Of a stretch of 29,543 nucleotides of DNA, positions 15,082 through 23,419 are shown in pieces. The position numbers and the translations under genes are program-made. The stretch covers positions 1-29,543 of the IMG/VR virus record IMGVR_UViG_3300044655_003354; one strand, given 5' to 3'. How positions within the stretch are numbered: position 1 is the stretch's first letter; each line of letters opens with the position of its first letter. The notes under the pieces were generated by a model, which made no database searches, had not been told where the DNA came from, and saw only the letters and a list, made by a program, of their open reading frames with translations. The stretch is from a virus.

Positions 15082-15417
15082 ATGCCTAATTCAGAAAATG
15101 TAGGGGTAAAAATATATAGAAGGAAACCTATTGAACCCATTGAAATTGCAGCTATTCAGTGGACTGGTAAAAACCTAAAAAAAGTTATTGATTTCATAGG
15201 ACTTCATGAATCTGTGAAAGACATACCATGGAAAAACTATGAAAGGATAGTTAAAAGGCATGGACTAAAGGTTTTCGCCCCACAATGGATAGAAATTGTC
15301 CCCATAGGTTATTTTATTATTAAAGATATTAGGGGGGAGCTTACACTTCAACACCCAATAGTTTTGGATGAGGAGTATGAGGAGGTTAAAAATGACTCAA
15401 AAACAGAAGGTATCTAA
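15082..15417 (+). CDS. Phage protein of unknown function (IQWTG / IIKDIRGE type)
   Basis: The 111-residue protein contains IEIAAIQWTGKNLKKVIDFIG and GYFIIKDIRGELTLQHP, a pattern seen in many small phage proteins without a known role. AGGAGGTG precedes the ATG. The C-terminal end overlaps the next small gene by 26 bases. Confidence 0.75.
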   Translation: MPNSENVGVKIYRRKPIEPIEIAAIQWTGKNLKKVIDFIGLHESVKDIPWKNYERIVKRHGLKVFAPQWIEIVPIGYFIIKDIRGELTLQHPIVLDEEYEEVKNDSKTEGI

Positions 15418-15577
15418 CCGTTTAAATAATGCGATAAAAAAATGGATGTTAGCTTGTATTCATGAGCGCATGGCAAAAATGGAGGTAGACGCTATGTCAA
15501 GAACATTTGATGAAATCACTGGCGTACAGGAAAGGCAGATAAAATTATCGGTGGTAAAAAATGAAAACCGAAGCTGA
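15392..15577 (+). CDS. Small basic helical protein, unknown
   Basis: The 61-residue protein starts at ATG 15392, 6 bases after GAGGAGG, inside the previous gene. It is helical and basic (MTQKQKVSNRLNNAIKKW). It overlaps the YopX gene by 17 bases. No family recognised. Confidence 0.5.
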   Translation: MTQKQKVSNRLNNAIKKWMLACIHERMAKMEVDAMSRTFDEITGVQERQIKLSVVKNENRS

Positions 15578-16064
15578 AAAGGTAATGATGTATAAATACT
15601 ATAGAGGTAAAGCAGTTTGTTCAGTTGATGGTATTTGTGATAAAGGAGATTGGGTCTATGGGGCGTTAGTGCCAGGAGACTCCCCTACTGCTAATCCTTA
15701 TATAACGGGTGGGATAGAAGAGGCAGGAGATGATTTTATTATCCCGTCATTCTGGGTTCCTGTTGATTTAAAAACCGTAGGAGAATTTACAGGAATTTAT
15801 GATGGCGACAATAAAAAAATTTATACGGGAGACATTGTAAAATGGGACGATGCAACTCATGGGGAATATTGGAGGGTTGCAGAAGTAATACGCCAACCTG
15901 GGCATTTTACATTTAGAACAATTCCATCATTATGTATAAATTGTTTAAAAGAAGAGGCGTGTGATTTTCAAATGGGATGTTTCGCGTATTGCCCCGATAC
16001 AAAAAAGTATGGGAATGTCCTCAAAGTCATCGGCAATATATACGAAACTCCGTATATCAAGTAA
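15561..16064 (+). CDS. YopX family protein
   Basis: The 167-residue protein has the YopX layout: YYRGKAVC, KGDWVYGALV, then VGEFTGIYDGDNKKIYTGDIVKWDD and a C-terminal KVIGNIYETP. YopX proteins are common in phages of low-GC hosts and have no proven function. A Cys-containing insert (CINCLKEEAC ... CFAYC) lies between the two core parts and could bind metal. A start at 15585 is also possible. Confidence 0.85.
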   Translation: MKTEAEKVMMYKYYRGKAVCSVDGICDKGDWVYGALVPGDSPTANPYITGGIEEAGDDFIIPSFWVPVDLKTVGEFTGIYDGDNKKIYTGDIVKWDDATHGEYWRVAEVIRQPGHFTFRTIPSLCINCLKEEACDFQMGCFAYCPDTKKYGNVLKVIGNIYETPYIK

Positions 16065-16109
16065 ATGGTTTAAGCAACAGCAAGGGTAAGGAAGTAGAGG
16101 AGGATGACA

Positions 16110-16604
16110 ATGAATGAGATAGAGCGCTTATCAGCAATTATAGATTTACTTGTGACCTACCACCCATCAGGCGTAATGGTCTTATTGGGAGAGCGTCCTC
16201 CTCTTTCTGATGTCGAGTGGTTTGAGCTAGCGCAGTCTATTAAAAGCGAAGATGATATTGAGCGGGTAGATTCAAGTGTGAATACTGACGCTTTTTTCGG
16301 CCAAATAGCAGCTGGAGATGCCATTGTTCAATTCCTTGAGACATTAGGTACATGGGAAACGGTAGTCGAGGCGGCAAGATCATTCAGAAAAGTATTTCCT
16401 GCTGACTGGAATATGTTTATAGATCATGTCAGATACGTGGATAATCCTTTCTCTTCAAGGCTTTATAAAGAAAGTATGTTAGCACGTGTTGCAACAAAAT
16501 ATTCCGTTGATCCTAAAACAGTGACAAGAAGACGTAAGACGGTACCATTGGCAATAGCTCGTGAGGCGATAGGAGGCTTTCAGCTCGCGTTGTTTGGAGA
16601 ATAA
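16110..16604 (+). CDS. Possible late regulator with sigma-like HTH
   Basis: The 164-residue protein ends with SRLYKESMLARVATKYSVDPKTVTRRRKTVPLAIAREA, a helix-turn-helix resembling sigma region 4 or phage late activators. It is the last gene before the terminators and packaging module, the usual place for ArpU/RinA-like late activators. ATG 16110 is chosen since GAGGAGG is 6 bases away; 16104 is too close. No direct family match claimed. Confidence 0.6.
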   Translation: MNEIERLSAIIDLLVTYHPSGVMVLLGERPPLSDVEWFELAQSIKSEDDIERVDSSVNTDAFFGQIAAGDAIVQFLETLGTWETVVEAARSFRKVFPADWNMFIDHVRYVDNPFSSRLYKESMLARVATKYSVDPKTVTRRRKTVPLAIAREAIGGFQLALFGE

Positions 16605-16699
16605 AAATCAAAGTCTCTAATACTCCGTTAATAATATGTTTGATGTTCCGCTGATAATCTTTTTAAAACTGTTAAAATGGTAGTGTGGAAATAAATACG

Positions 16700-16736
16700 A
16701 AAGGCCCTGGCAGATTCTTCTGTCGGGGCCTTTTTA
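16700..16736 (+). terminator. Intrinsic terminator ending the early operon
   Basis: A 15-base stem (16700-16714 with 16719-16733, two G-T pairs) with a TTCT loop is followed by TTTTT. Confidence 0.9.
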
Positions 16737-16738
16737 TT

Positions 16739-16779
16739 GCAGGAGGTGAGCGAGAATATCCGTTCACCTCTTGCTTTTT
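16739..16779 (+). terminator. Second hairpin with T run, containing AGGAGGTGA in its stem
   Basis: Fourteen pairs (16739-16752 with 16761-16774, two G-T) and an 8-base loop are followed by TTTTT. The left arm contains AGGAGGTGAG, a perfect ribosome binding site with no start codon at normal distance. It either backs up the first terminator or controls RNA access. Confidence 0.75.
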
Positions 16780-16803
16780 GGACCATACAGAGGAGGGAAA
16801 AGA

Positions 16804-17001
16804 ATGTACGCCATATGGGGAATACCTGAAAGGAAGCGCATAAGGATAGGCATTTCAAATGCGCGTTTTTCACCTCTCCCATTTGGCGCTGAAATTATTG
16901 CTCTTGTGGAGCCTTGCGACGTGAAATTAATGCGCCGCTGGTGTGAACGAAGGGCAAAGAGGGGCTGGTCCATACAAAAGATGAAGGCGGCGTGTAATTA
17001 A
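16804..17001 (+). CDS. Small basic protein, unknown
   Basis: The 65-residue protein starts at ATG 16804 after GAGGAGG (7 bases). It is Arg-rich (ERKRIRIGISNARFSPLPFG, MRRWCERRAKRGW). It lies between the terminators and the second recombinase, 23 bases upstream of the latter, so the two are likely a pair. No family recognised. Confidence 0.6.
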   Translation: MYAIWGIPERKRIRIGISNARFSPLPFGAEIIALVEPCDVKLMRRWCERRAKRGWSIQKMKAACN

Positions 17002-17024
17002 ACCAAAAGACTGGAGGTGACAAG

Positions 17025-17624
17025 TTGCAGTTCGTTCAGCCTATTCGCAAACAGAGCACGATTAGAAAAATGAAAGAGGCTCTGAAAAGTAGAAATCTTA
17101 GAGATTATGCCTTGTTTTCATTAGGAATAAACTGTGGCTTACGCATATCAGACCTCCTGTCATTAACAGTTAAAGACGTGCTTGCCGGAAGGGGAAAGAG
17201 AATAAGAATCTCTAAGGAACTGGAGATAAAAGAACACAAGACCAGAAAGGTAAAACGCTTCCCGATAAACGATAAAGCAAGAGAGGCATTACGAGAATAT
17301 CTTGTAGAGCGACGGCCTGAACACCTTGACGAGCCGTTGTTCTTGTCAAGGCAAAAAGACGATGAAGGAAACAAAGCAGCCATAAGCAGATTCCAAGTAT
17401 GGCGAGCTATGAATCATGCGGCGAGAGCTGCAGGAATACCAGAATCGTATCGAATAGGAACTCATACTTTGCGCAAAACATTTGGATATCAGTTGAGAAA
17501 ATCAGGTGTTGATATTCCTGAAATCCAGATGATGTTGAATCATAGTCATCCTGCTGTGACCATTAGATATTTGGGAATAACTGACGACAAACTAGCGACT
17601 TTATACCGAAATTTGAACCTCTAA
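17025..17624 (+). CDS. Short tyrosine recombinase (catalytic domain only)
   Basis: The 199-residue protein is nearly all tyrosine-recombinase catalytic domain: CGLRISDLL (first Arg), the beta-hairpin Lys region (EIKEHKTRKVKRFPI), HTLRKTF (His, Arg), LNHSHPAVTIRYLGI (His, Tyr). It lacks the arm-binding domain and most of the core-binding domain of the prophage integrase at 2484. The TTG start follows GGAGGTGA. Being next to the packaging genes, it is unlikely to integrate the prophage; resolution of multimers or a late regulatory role are possibilities. Confidence 0.88.
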   Translation: MQFVQPIRKQSTIRKMKEALKSRNLRDYALFSLGINCGLRISDLLSLTVKDVLAGRGKRIRISKELEIKEHKTRKVKRFPINDKAREALREYLVERRPEHLDEPLFLSRQKDDEGNKAAISRFQVWRAMNHAARAAGIPESYRIGTHTLRKTFGYQLRKSGVDIPEIQMMLNHSHPAVTIRYLGITDDKLATLYRNLNL

Positions 17625-17988
17625 TATTAAATAAAACCGCCTTTTTAGCCTCTATTTTTAATTCTACGAGATCGGCATCTATTTTTAGAAGATACCGCTA
17701 TAAATAAAAGCTGCAAACATTGCTCTCGTCGGCCTTTGCGCCCGTTTGCTCTGAGTGCAACAGAATATACATATGTAGCACTCAGATAGCGTTTATGGGT
17801 TTGGACAAAAAATGCGCAAAGAAGCATGGTCACTGGCCTTTTAAGCTTCACGGGTCCTTCTGGTGTAAAAATTCTGCGGGTCCGTAGGAAGGCTCGGGCT
17901 TTCTCTAGCGGGAAGACTTTTCTAACCCATTTCGTTTCGCTTTCAGAAATAGGGTATTGAACAAAAGTTTACAAGGAGTGAATCCAGT
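17625..17988 (+). other. 364-base noncoding stretch in the cos position
   Basis: I see no convincing gene on either strand; a 68-residue frame on the minus strand has no ribosome binding site or family look. In lambda-like phages cos lies directly upstream of the small terminase gene. Notable contents are CGGGTCC at 17851-17857 and 17877-17883, a 9-base inverted repeat (17750-17758/17778-17786) and a bulged ACCCATTTC/GAAATAGGGT dyad just before the terminase start. Cos assignment rests on gene order only. Confidence 0.5.
17750..17786. repeat. Inverted repeat around TACATATGTA
   Basis: TCTGAGTGC (17750-17758) and GCACTCAGA (17778-17786) are exact complements, and the loop carries the 10-base palindrome TACATATGTA (17768-17777). 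The nested symmetry is more like a protein-binding site than a terminator. Confidence 0.65.
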
Positions 17989-18525
17989 ATGGGCAGGGTA
18001 AAAAAGGAAAAGGTTCAAGATCAAACTGTTACCTGCGATGCCCTAGCATCTATGCTGGGGCTCTCTACAAGAAGAATTCAGCAACTGGCAAAAGATAACA
18101 TTGTAAAAAAAAATGAAAGAGGCAGATACCTCTTAACGCAATCTATTCAAGGGTATATTGAATTTATAAAAATAGGAGGTTATGATGTTTCGCCTCATGA
18201 TCTCAAAAGACAAAAGGTACGGCTTACAAAAGCTAATGCGGATCGCGCCGAAATGGAAGCCGCCGTTATGAAGGGATCTCTTATCCCTAATGAAGTCGTG
18301 AAGGCTTTTTGGGCAGAGATGGTAACGGCGTTCAAAACGACCGCTTTGTCTTTACCAGTAAAGCTTGCCCCACAAATTTCGGGAGAATCTAATCTTGATT
18401 CAGTGAAAGCAATTTTGACAAGAGGAATTCATGAAACCTTACAGGAGATAGCTGATTATGACGCTAGAAAAATCGTGCGTAACGCTCTGCAAAAGTATTC
18501 TGCAGATGGCAGCACCGCCACCTAA
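17989..18525 (+). CDS. Terminase small subunit, Nu1-like
   Basis: The 178-residue protein recognises phage DNA for packaging. An N-terminal winged helix (TCDALASMLGLSTRRIQQLAKDNIVKKNERGRYLL) is followed by a helical part (RLTKANADRAEMEAAVMKGSLIPNEVV) that is typical of the lambda Nu1 family. It is followed by a GpA-type large subunit in an overlapping frame, which confirms the role. AAGGAG lies about 10 bases before the ATG. Confidence 0.88.
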   Translation: MGRVKKEKVQDQTVTCDALASMLGLSTRRIQQLAKDNIVKKNERGRYLLTQSIQGYIEFIKIGGYDVSPHDLKRQKVRLTKANADRAEMEAAVMKGSLIPNEVVKAFWAEMVTAFKTTALSLPVKLAPQISGESNLDSVKAILTRGIHETLQEIADYDARKIVRNALQKYSADGSTAT

Positions 18526-20266
18526 TTTAAAGGTTTCAGTGTGGGCTGATACATATAGATTTCTCTCGAGTGAATCTTCATCAGAGCCAGGACGATGGCG
18601 AACAGATATAGCTCCGTATCAAAAAGAAATAATGGATTGTGCTACCCAACCAGGGATAAAACGCATCACAATTATGAGTGCCTCTCAAACGGGCAAATCT
18701 GAAATCCTCAATAACATCATGGGGTATTTCGTGCATCTTGATCCGTGTCCGATTCTTTTTATTCAACCAACAGAGGGATTAGCGAGCGCATATTCAAAAG
18801 AACGCCTTGCCCCCATGTTTCGAGATAGTTTTGTCTTAAAAGAGCGTATTAGCAAGGTAAAGACAAGGGATAGCGATAATACTATTCTTTCCAAAAGCTT
18901 CCCAGGGGGGCATCTTGCGTTAATAGGTGCAAATAGCCCTTCCGGACTTGCATCAAGGCCAGTGCGATTATTGCTTATGGATGAAATAGATAGGTATCCA
19001 TTGTCATCAGGAACAGAGGGAGATCCAAGAGCCTTGGCCGAAAAACGAACGTCAACTTTCTGGAATCGCCTTATTGTTGAAAGTTCAACTCCTACAATTA
19101 AAGGTATGAGCCCGATAGAAAAAGAATATGAGAATGGTACCCAAGAGACATGGACATGGAAGTGCCCAAATTGTGAAAAATGGGTTGTGCCAAGGTGGAA
19201 AGACTTGATTTGGCAAGATAAAACTACACCAGTTTTAAAATGTCCGCATTGCCAAAATGAATTTGAAGAAATGGTCTGGAAAAAACAGCCAGGGAAATGG
19301 ACTGCAAATGCTAAATATAAGGGGCACCGCAGCTTCCATTTAAATGCGCTAGTAAGCCCCAGTAATTGGGTAAACTGGGATGATTTGATTGATGAATTCT
19401 TGCGAGCCAAGCGCTCCGGCATTGAAGAATTAAAAGTATTTGTGAATACTAGGCTTGGTGAAACATGGGAGGACCAAGGTGACTCTGTTGAAGAAGAAAT
19501 TATGGAACAAAGACGCGAATATTACGATGCAGAAATTCCAGAGGGAGTTTGTGTTTTAACAGCTGGAGTTGATGTTCAAGACGACAGAATAGAAGCAGAA
19601 CTTGTGGGGTGGGGAGTAGGCAAAGAAAGTTGGGGCATAGGGTTTGTTCGTTTCTTTGGAAACCCAGCTACAGATGCCAATGTATGGGATCAGTTGGACT
19701 CTTGGCTTCTACAAAGCTATGAATATAACGATGGTAGAAAAATTGGTGTTTCGTGTACGTGCATAGATTCTGGAGGCCACTGCACTACTCAAGTATATAA
19801 ATTTACTAGGCCCAGAGAGCAACGTCGTGTTTTTTCAATTAAAGGACGAGGTGGAGCTGGCATTCCCATAATAGGGAAATATAGCCGCAACAATAGAGAA
19901 AGAGCTGCGTTGTTTACCCTTGGCGTAGATGCAATAAAAGGACTCATTCTTGCTTCGTTAAAAGTTGAAGAAGAGGGAGCAAGTTACTGTCATTTTCCGC
20001 GAGAGATCAAGAGAGGTTATACAAAGGAATTTTTTAGAGGGTTAACCAGCGAAAAACGTGTTACCCGTTATTCCCGTGGTGTACCTAGAGTGCGATGGGA
20101 AAAAAGAACTTCTGGCATCCGTAACGAACCTTTAGATTGTCGTGTTTACGCAAGAGCCGCTCTTGAAATTCTGAATCCCGATTTAGAAGCCCTTGCTCAT
20201 GGGGAAACAGGGAATAGACGCGTTTATAAAGTACGTAAAGTCTTGAGCAAAGGAGTGAGTTTATAA
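18506..20266 (+). CDS. Terminase large subunit, lambda GpA family
   Basis: This is the packaging motor and cos-cleaving nuclease. The 586-residue form has an N-terminal ATPase with the GpA-type Walker A SASQTGKSE (Gly-Lys at about 63-64), Walker B RLLLMDEIDRY, and two CxxC pairs (CPNCEKW, CPHCQNEF). The C-terminal nuclease region starts at LTAGVDVQDDRIEAELVGWG. I start at ATG 18506, inside the small subunit, since residues from a start at 18458 only mirror that gene. Coupled translation is likely as no strong site is present. This terminase type means cos-type packaging with cohesive ends. Confidence 0.95.
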   Translation: MAAPPPNLKVSVWADTYRFLSSESSSEPGRWRTDIAPYQKEIMDCATQPGIKRITIMSASQTGKSEILNNIMGYFVHLDPCPILFIQPTEGLASAYSKERLAPMFRDSFVLKERISKVKTRDSDNTILSKSFPGGHLALIGANSPSGLASRPVRLLLMDEIDRYPLSSGTEGDPRALAEKRTSTFWNRLIVESSTPTIKGMSPIEKEYENGTQETWTWKCPNCEKWVVPRWKDLIWQDKTTPVLKCPHCQNEFEEMVWKKQPGKWTANAKYKGHRSFHLNALVSPSNWVNWDDLIDEFLRAKRSGIEELKVFVNTRLGETWEDQGDSVEEEIMEQRREYYDAEIPEGVCVLTAGVDVQDDRIEAELVGWGVGKESWGIGFVRFFGNPATDANVWDQLDSWLLQSYEYNDGRKIGVSCTCIDSGGHCTTQVYKFTRPREQRRVFSIKGRGGAGIPIIGKYSRNNRERAALFTLGVDAIKGLILASLKVEEEGASYCHFPREIKRGYTKEFFRGLTSEKRVTRYSRGVPRVRWEKRTSGIRNEPLDCRVYARAALEILNPDLEALAHGETGNRRVYKVRKVLSKGVSL

Positions 20267-20493
20267 TGCCTGCTGTTTCTTTAGAGGAAGCAAAAAAACA
20301 CTTAGGTATGTGGTTAGAAGCCGAAGCAGCTATAGCATCTAACCAAAGTTATAAAATTGGATCTCGTTCTTTAACACGTGCGGATTTAGAGGTCGTAGCA
20401 AAACGAATAGATTATTGGCGCCATGAGGTGAATAGACTAGAAAGAGGTGGAAGCGGTACTCGTACGTTTCGAGTGGTGCCGCGAGACCTATGA
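20266..20493 (+). CDS. Small head protein in the gpW position (DUF6148-like)
   Basis: The 75-residue protein has YKIGSRSLTRADLEVVAKRIDYWRHEVNRLE, the typical pattern of the small protein between terminase and portal (gpW place in lambda). It probably serves head completion or the head-tail joint. The start overlaps the terminase stop (TAATG), and its end overlaps the portal start (ATGA). Confidence 0.8.
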   Translation: MPAVSLEEAKKHLGMWLEAEAAIASNQSYKIGSRSLTRADLEVVAKRIDYWRHEVNRLERGGSGTRTFRVVPRDL

Positions 20494-22028
20494 TCGGGAA
20501 AAGTATAGATAAACTTGTCGCTGTAGTAAATCCGCAAAAAGCTCTTAAAAGGACTCTTGCCCGAAAACAACTTGAAATATTAGCGTCAGGATATTCTAGA
20601 CATGGGGCAAGTAGAACAAAAAAAAGTCTCATAGGCTGGCTTTCTAGAAGCGGAAGTCCTGATGAAGATATTACAGATAACATCGAAGTGTTGAGAAGCC
20701 GTTCAAGAGACTTGTTTATGGGAAACCCTCTCGCTGCTGGAGCCACAAAAACTATACGCATGAATGTTGTTGGCCCCGGGCTCACTCTTAATTCTCAGGT
20801 TGAATCAGATGTTTTAGGTATGAGTCACGAAGAGACACAAGCATGGGAGCGCAGAACAGAACTTGAGTTTGCATTGTGGGCAGATCCCATAGATTGCGAC
20901 GCTTCTAGAACTTGTAATTTTTATGGGCTGCAGGCATTGGCGTTTATATCATTTTTGATAAATGGTGATGCGTTTGTATTGCTACCTATGATTGAGCGCG
21001 AAGGCAGGCCATATAGCCTTGCTATTAGGCTTTTGGAAGGAGATCGCGTGTGTGATCCCATACCACTTCCGCCAGGGAAGGATATACGTGGAGGCGTTGA
21101 GGTAGACGATGATGGGGCTCCGGTAGCCTATTGGGTATGTCAAGTTCATCCGGCGGATTCATCAATAAAAAACTATAAAAAGAGAAAAAAACGAGAATGG
21201 ACACGTGTCCAGGCGTTTGGTAAGAAAACAGGTCGATGTAATGTTCTCAGGCTCATAGATCCAGAAAGACCCGAACAGCGAAGGGGCGTTCCGCTTTTGG
21301 CACCAGTGATCGAATCGTTAAAACAGCTAGGTCGTTATACAGATGCAGAATTAATGGCTGCTGTGGTAAGTAGCTTTTTTACAGTGTTTATTACGAGTGG
21401 AAGCCAAGAAGGGCAACCATTAGGTGAAAGTCTCCCTATGGAAGAACGAGTCGATACCCAAGACGAGCAATCTATAGAGCTCGGTTCAGGAACGCTTGTC
21501 GAATTGGCTATGGGGGAAGACATAAAAGTAGCAGATGCTAAAAGGCCGAACGTAGCTTTTGATGGTTTTGTCACGTCTATTTGCCGGCAGATAGGCGTAG
21601 CTTTAGGGTTGCCATACGAAGTGCTGATCAAACACTTTACATCGAGTTATTCAGCAAGCAGGGCTGCGCTTAATGAGGCATGGATGTTTTATAAAACATG
21701 GCGAAAATGGCTTGTGCGGTCATTTTGCCAACCTATATATGAGTCATGGCTTGAAGAAGCCGTAAGCCTGGGGAGAATTAGCGCCCCAGGCTTTTTTGAT
21801 GACCCATTAATTCGTAAAGCATATTGTGGAACCGTATGGAATGGGCCAGCTCAAGGGCAACTGAATCCTGTACAAGAAGTTACAGCAGCTGCAAAACGAG
21901 TTGAAGAGGGTTTTAGCACCCGAGCACAAGAAACAGCAGAACTTACGGGTGGAGATTGGGAGCAAAATCACAGACAACGCATTAGAGAAGAACAAATGCG
22001 CGAAGAGTTAGGAGGGGTGACAGAATGA
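20490..22028 (+). CDS. Portal protein, lambda family
   Basis: The 512-residue protein forms the ring through which DNA enters and leaves the head. Lambda-type portal features are GNPLAAGATKTIRMNVVGPGLTLNSQ, LINGDAFVLLP, NVLRLIDPERPEQRRGVPLLAPVIE and LGLPYEVLIKHFTSSYSASRAALNEAW. The length fits the family. It sits in the conserved A-W-B-C order. Confidence 0.95.
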   Translation: MIGKSIDKLVAVVNPQKALKRTLARKQLEILASGYSRHGASRTKKSLIGWLSRSGSPDEDITDNIEVLRSRSRDLFMGNPLAAGATKTIRMNVVGPGLTLNSQVESDVLGMSHEETQAWERRTELEFALWADPIDCDASRTCNFYGLQALAFISFLINGDAFVLLPMIEREGRPYSLAIRLLEGDRVCDPIPLPPGKDIRGGVEVDDDGAPVAYWVCQVHPADSSIKNYKKRKKREWTRVQAFGKKTGRCNVLRLIDPERPEQRRGVPLLAPVIESLKQLGRYTDAELMAAVVSSFFTVFITSGSQEGQPLGESLPMEERVDTQDEQSIELGSGTLVELAMGEDIKVADAKRPNVAFDGFVTSICRQIGVALGLPYEVLIKHFTSSYSASRAALNEAWMFYKTWRKWLVRSFCQPIYESWLEEAVSLGRISAPGFFDDPLIRKAYCGTVWNGPAQGQLNPVQEVTAAAKRVEEGFSTRAQETAELTGGDWEQNHRQRIREEQMREELGGVTE

Positions 22029-23032
22029 GCAAGTTTTGGACGATAAAAGCTCGGTCTAGTGGTGAAGCGGAGGTGTTGATATATGGAGAGATAGGAACGG
22101 AAGAAGGCTGGGACGATGTGACGGCGAAGGGTTTTGCCAAAGAACTGAGAGATCTTGGAAACATTAAGAATCTTTCAATACGTATCAATTCACCTGGTGG
22201 AGATGTTTTTGCTGCACAAGCTATTTTTTCAATACTAAAGAGCCACTCTTCCATAAAAACTGTTTATGTAGATGGCTTGGCTGCTTCTTCTGCTTCAATC
22301 ATTGCTATGGTTGGTAACCGTGTCGTAATGCCATCTAATTCCATGATGATGATCCACAATCCATGGACATGGAGCGTAGGGGAGTCAAAAGATTTCAGGA
22401 AGCTAGCTGACGATCTAGACAAGGTCAGGGAGTCAATGTTAGCTGTTTATGTGGAAAAAACAGGTCTCGAGGCTGAAGAGATCATAAAGCTATTAGATGC
22501 TGAAACTTGGATGACAGCTACAGACGCATTAGAAAAAGGATTCGCAGATGAAATAGAAGGCGTTATTGAAGTGGCAGCATGCGCTTCAGCTATTACAGCT
22601 AGCTCTAAAAAACACTTTAAGAAGATTCCAAATGAACTGTTAGCACAAAAAAACAATAAAAAGGAGGATAAATCGCCTATGGAAATTACAAAAAGCATGA
22701 TCGTTTCGGATTACCCTGAAATATACGAACAGATAAAAGACGAAGGCATCAAGAAAGAGCGAGAGCGCATAAGAGAAATTGAAAATCTTGGTGTTGCTGA
22801 TTGTAGCGATGTTATCGAAAAAGCAAAATTTGATACAGGAGAACCTGCTGCAGAAGTAGCGATGAAAATTTTAAAGGCCCAATCTGAAAAGAAAAAAGAA
22901 CGTCTAGAAAATTTAAAGGATGATGCAAGTGTCTTAAAGGGCATTAAAGTAGATGCTTTAGAAGGTGAAGGTGTGGATAAAGCAGCAATGGAAGCTTCTC
23001 TAAAAAGTGGTTTTGAAGGGAGGAAGAAATAA
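22025..23032 (+). CDS. ClpP/S49-like head maturation protease (gpC position) with C-terminal scaffold part
   Basis: The 335-residue protein has a ClpP-like domain in about 1-185: SIRINSPGGDVFAA, GLAASSASIIAM (nucleophile Ser), MMIHNPW (His), and an Asp in the following helix. Residues beyond ~200 are charged and helical (KKERERIREIEN, QSEKKKERLENL), as in scaffolds. It should trim portal or scaffold during head maturation, as lambda gpC does. An internal start for the scaffold alone is present (next entry). Confidence 0.93.
   Translation: MSKFWTIKARSSGEAEVLIYGEIGTEEGWDDVTAKGFAKELRDLGNIKNLSIRINSPGGDVFAAQAIFSILKSHSSIKTVYVDGLAASSASIIAMVGNRVVMPSNSMMMIHNPWTWSVGESKDFRKLADDLDKVRESMLAVYVEKTGLEAEEIIKLLDAETWMTATDALEKGFADEIEGVIEVAACASAITASSKKHFKKIPNELLAQKNNKKEDKSPMEITKSMIVSDYPEIYEQIKDEGIKKERERIREIENLGVADCSDVIEKAKFDTGEPAAEVAMKILKAQSEKKKERLENLKDDASVLKGIKVDALEGEGVDKAAMEASLKSGFEGRKK
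22679..23032 (+). CDS. Nested scaffold protein (Nu3-like) from an internal start
   Basis: ATG 22679 is in frame with the protease gene (codon 219) and lies 11 bases after AAGGAGG (22661-22667), by far the best ribosome binding site inside that gene. The product, MEITKSMIVSDYPEIY onward, is 117 residues, acidic and helical. Lambda makes scaffold Nu3 in the same way from within gene C, so this arrangement is probably conserved. Not proven without protein data. Confidence 0.75.
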   Translation: MEITKSMIVSDYPEIYEQIKDEGIKKERERIREIENLGVADCSDVIEKAKFDTGEPAAEVAMKILKAQSEKKKERLENLKDDASVLKGIKVDALEGEGVDKAAMEASLKSGFEGRKK

Positions 23033-23406
23033 TGGGCTATGTAGAGACACTAGGGAGCACTAGTCCTGATCGATTAATAGCCGGTCAATTCCCGCAAGTA
23101 TTAGAAGCGGCACAAATTGCGCCAAGTCAAGTATTAAAGAGAGGCACAGTTTTAGGACGAATAACAGAGAATGGTTATTGTGTCGCTGTAAATTCAGCCG
23201 CTGTTGATGGTTCAAAAGATATTTTTGCTGTTTTGGCTGAAGACATTACGACTGATGCCAGTGCCTTGTATGCAGAAGTATATCTAACAGGAGAATTCAA
23301 CATAAATGCATTGTTTTTTGGAGGATCTGATACGGCAGCTACTCATAAAGATAATGCTAGGAAATTATGCATATTTTTCAGAGATAGCGTAAAAGCTACT
23401 CAATAA
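23032..23406 (+). CDS. Head decoration protein, gpD family
   Basis: The 124-residue protein sits between protease/scaffold and major capsid, the gpD place. VLKRGTVLGRITENGYCVAV and AVLAEDITTDASALYAEVYLTGEFN are typical of the gpD fold, which binds capsid trimers and stabilises expanded heads. Its start overlaps the preceding stop (TAATG). Confidence 0.9.
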   Translation: MGYVETLGSTSPDRLIAGQFPQVLEAAQIAPSQVLKRGTVLGRITENGYCVAVNSAAVDGSKDIFAVLAEDITTDASALYAEVYLTGEFNINALFFGGSDTAATHKDNARKLCIFFRDSVKATQ

Positions 23407-23419
23407 GGAGGGATAAATA

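Noticed and set aside
16638-16680. Possible late promoter (TTGATG with a distant TTAAAA, or TTAAAAT alone)
   Set aside because: The -10 match is poor and no spacing gives two good boxes, so it is not listed as a feature.
17645-17851. 68-residue open frame on the minus strand in the cos-side gap
   Set aside because: No ribosome binding site, no recognisable domain, composition rich in Arg/Cys unlike neighbours, and it is opposite to all late genes.
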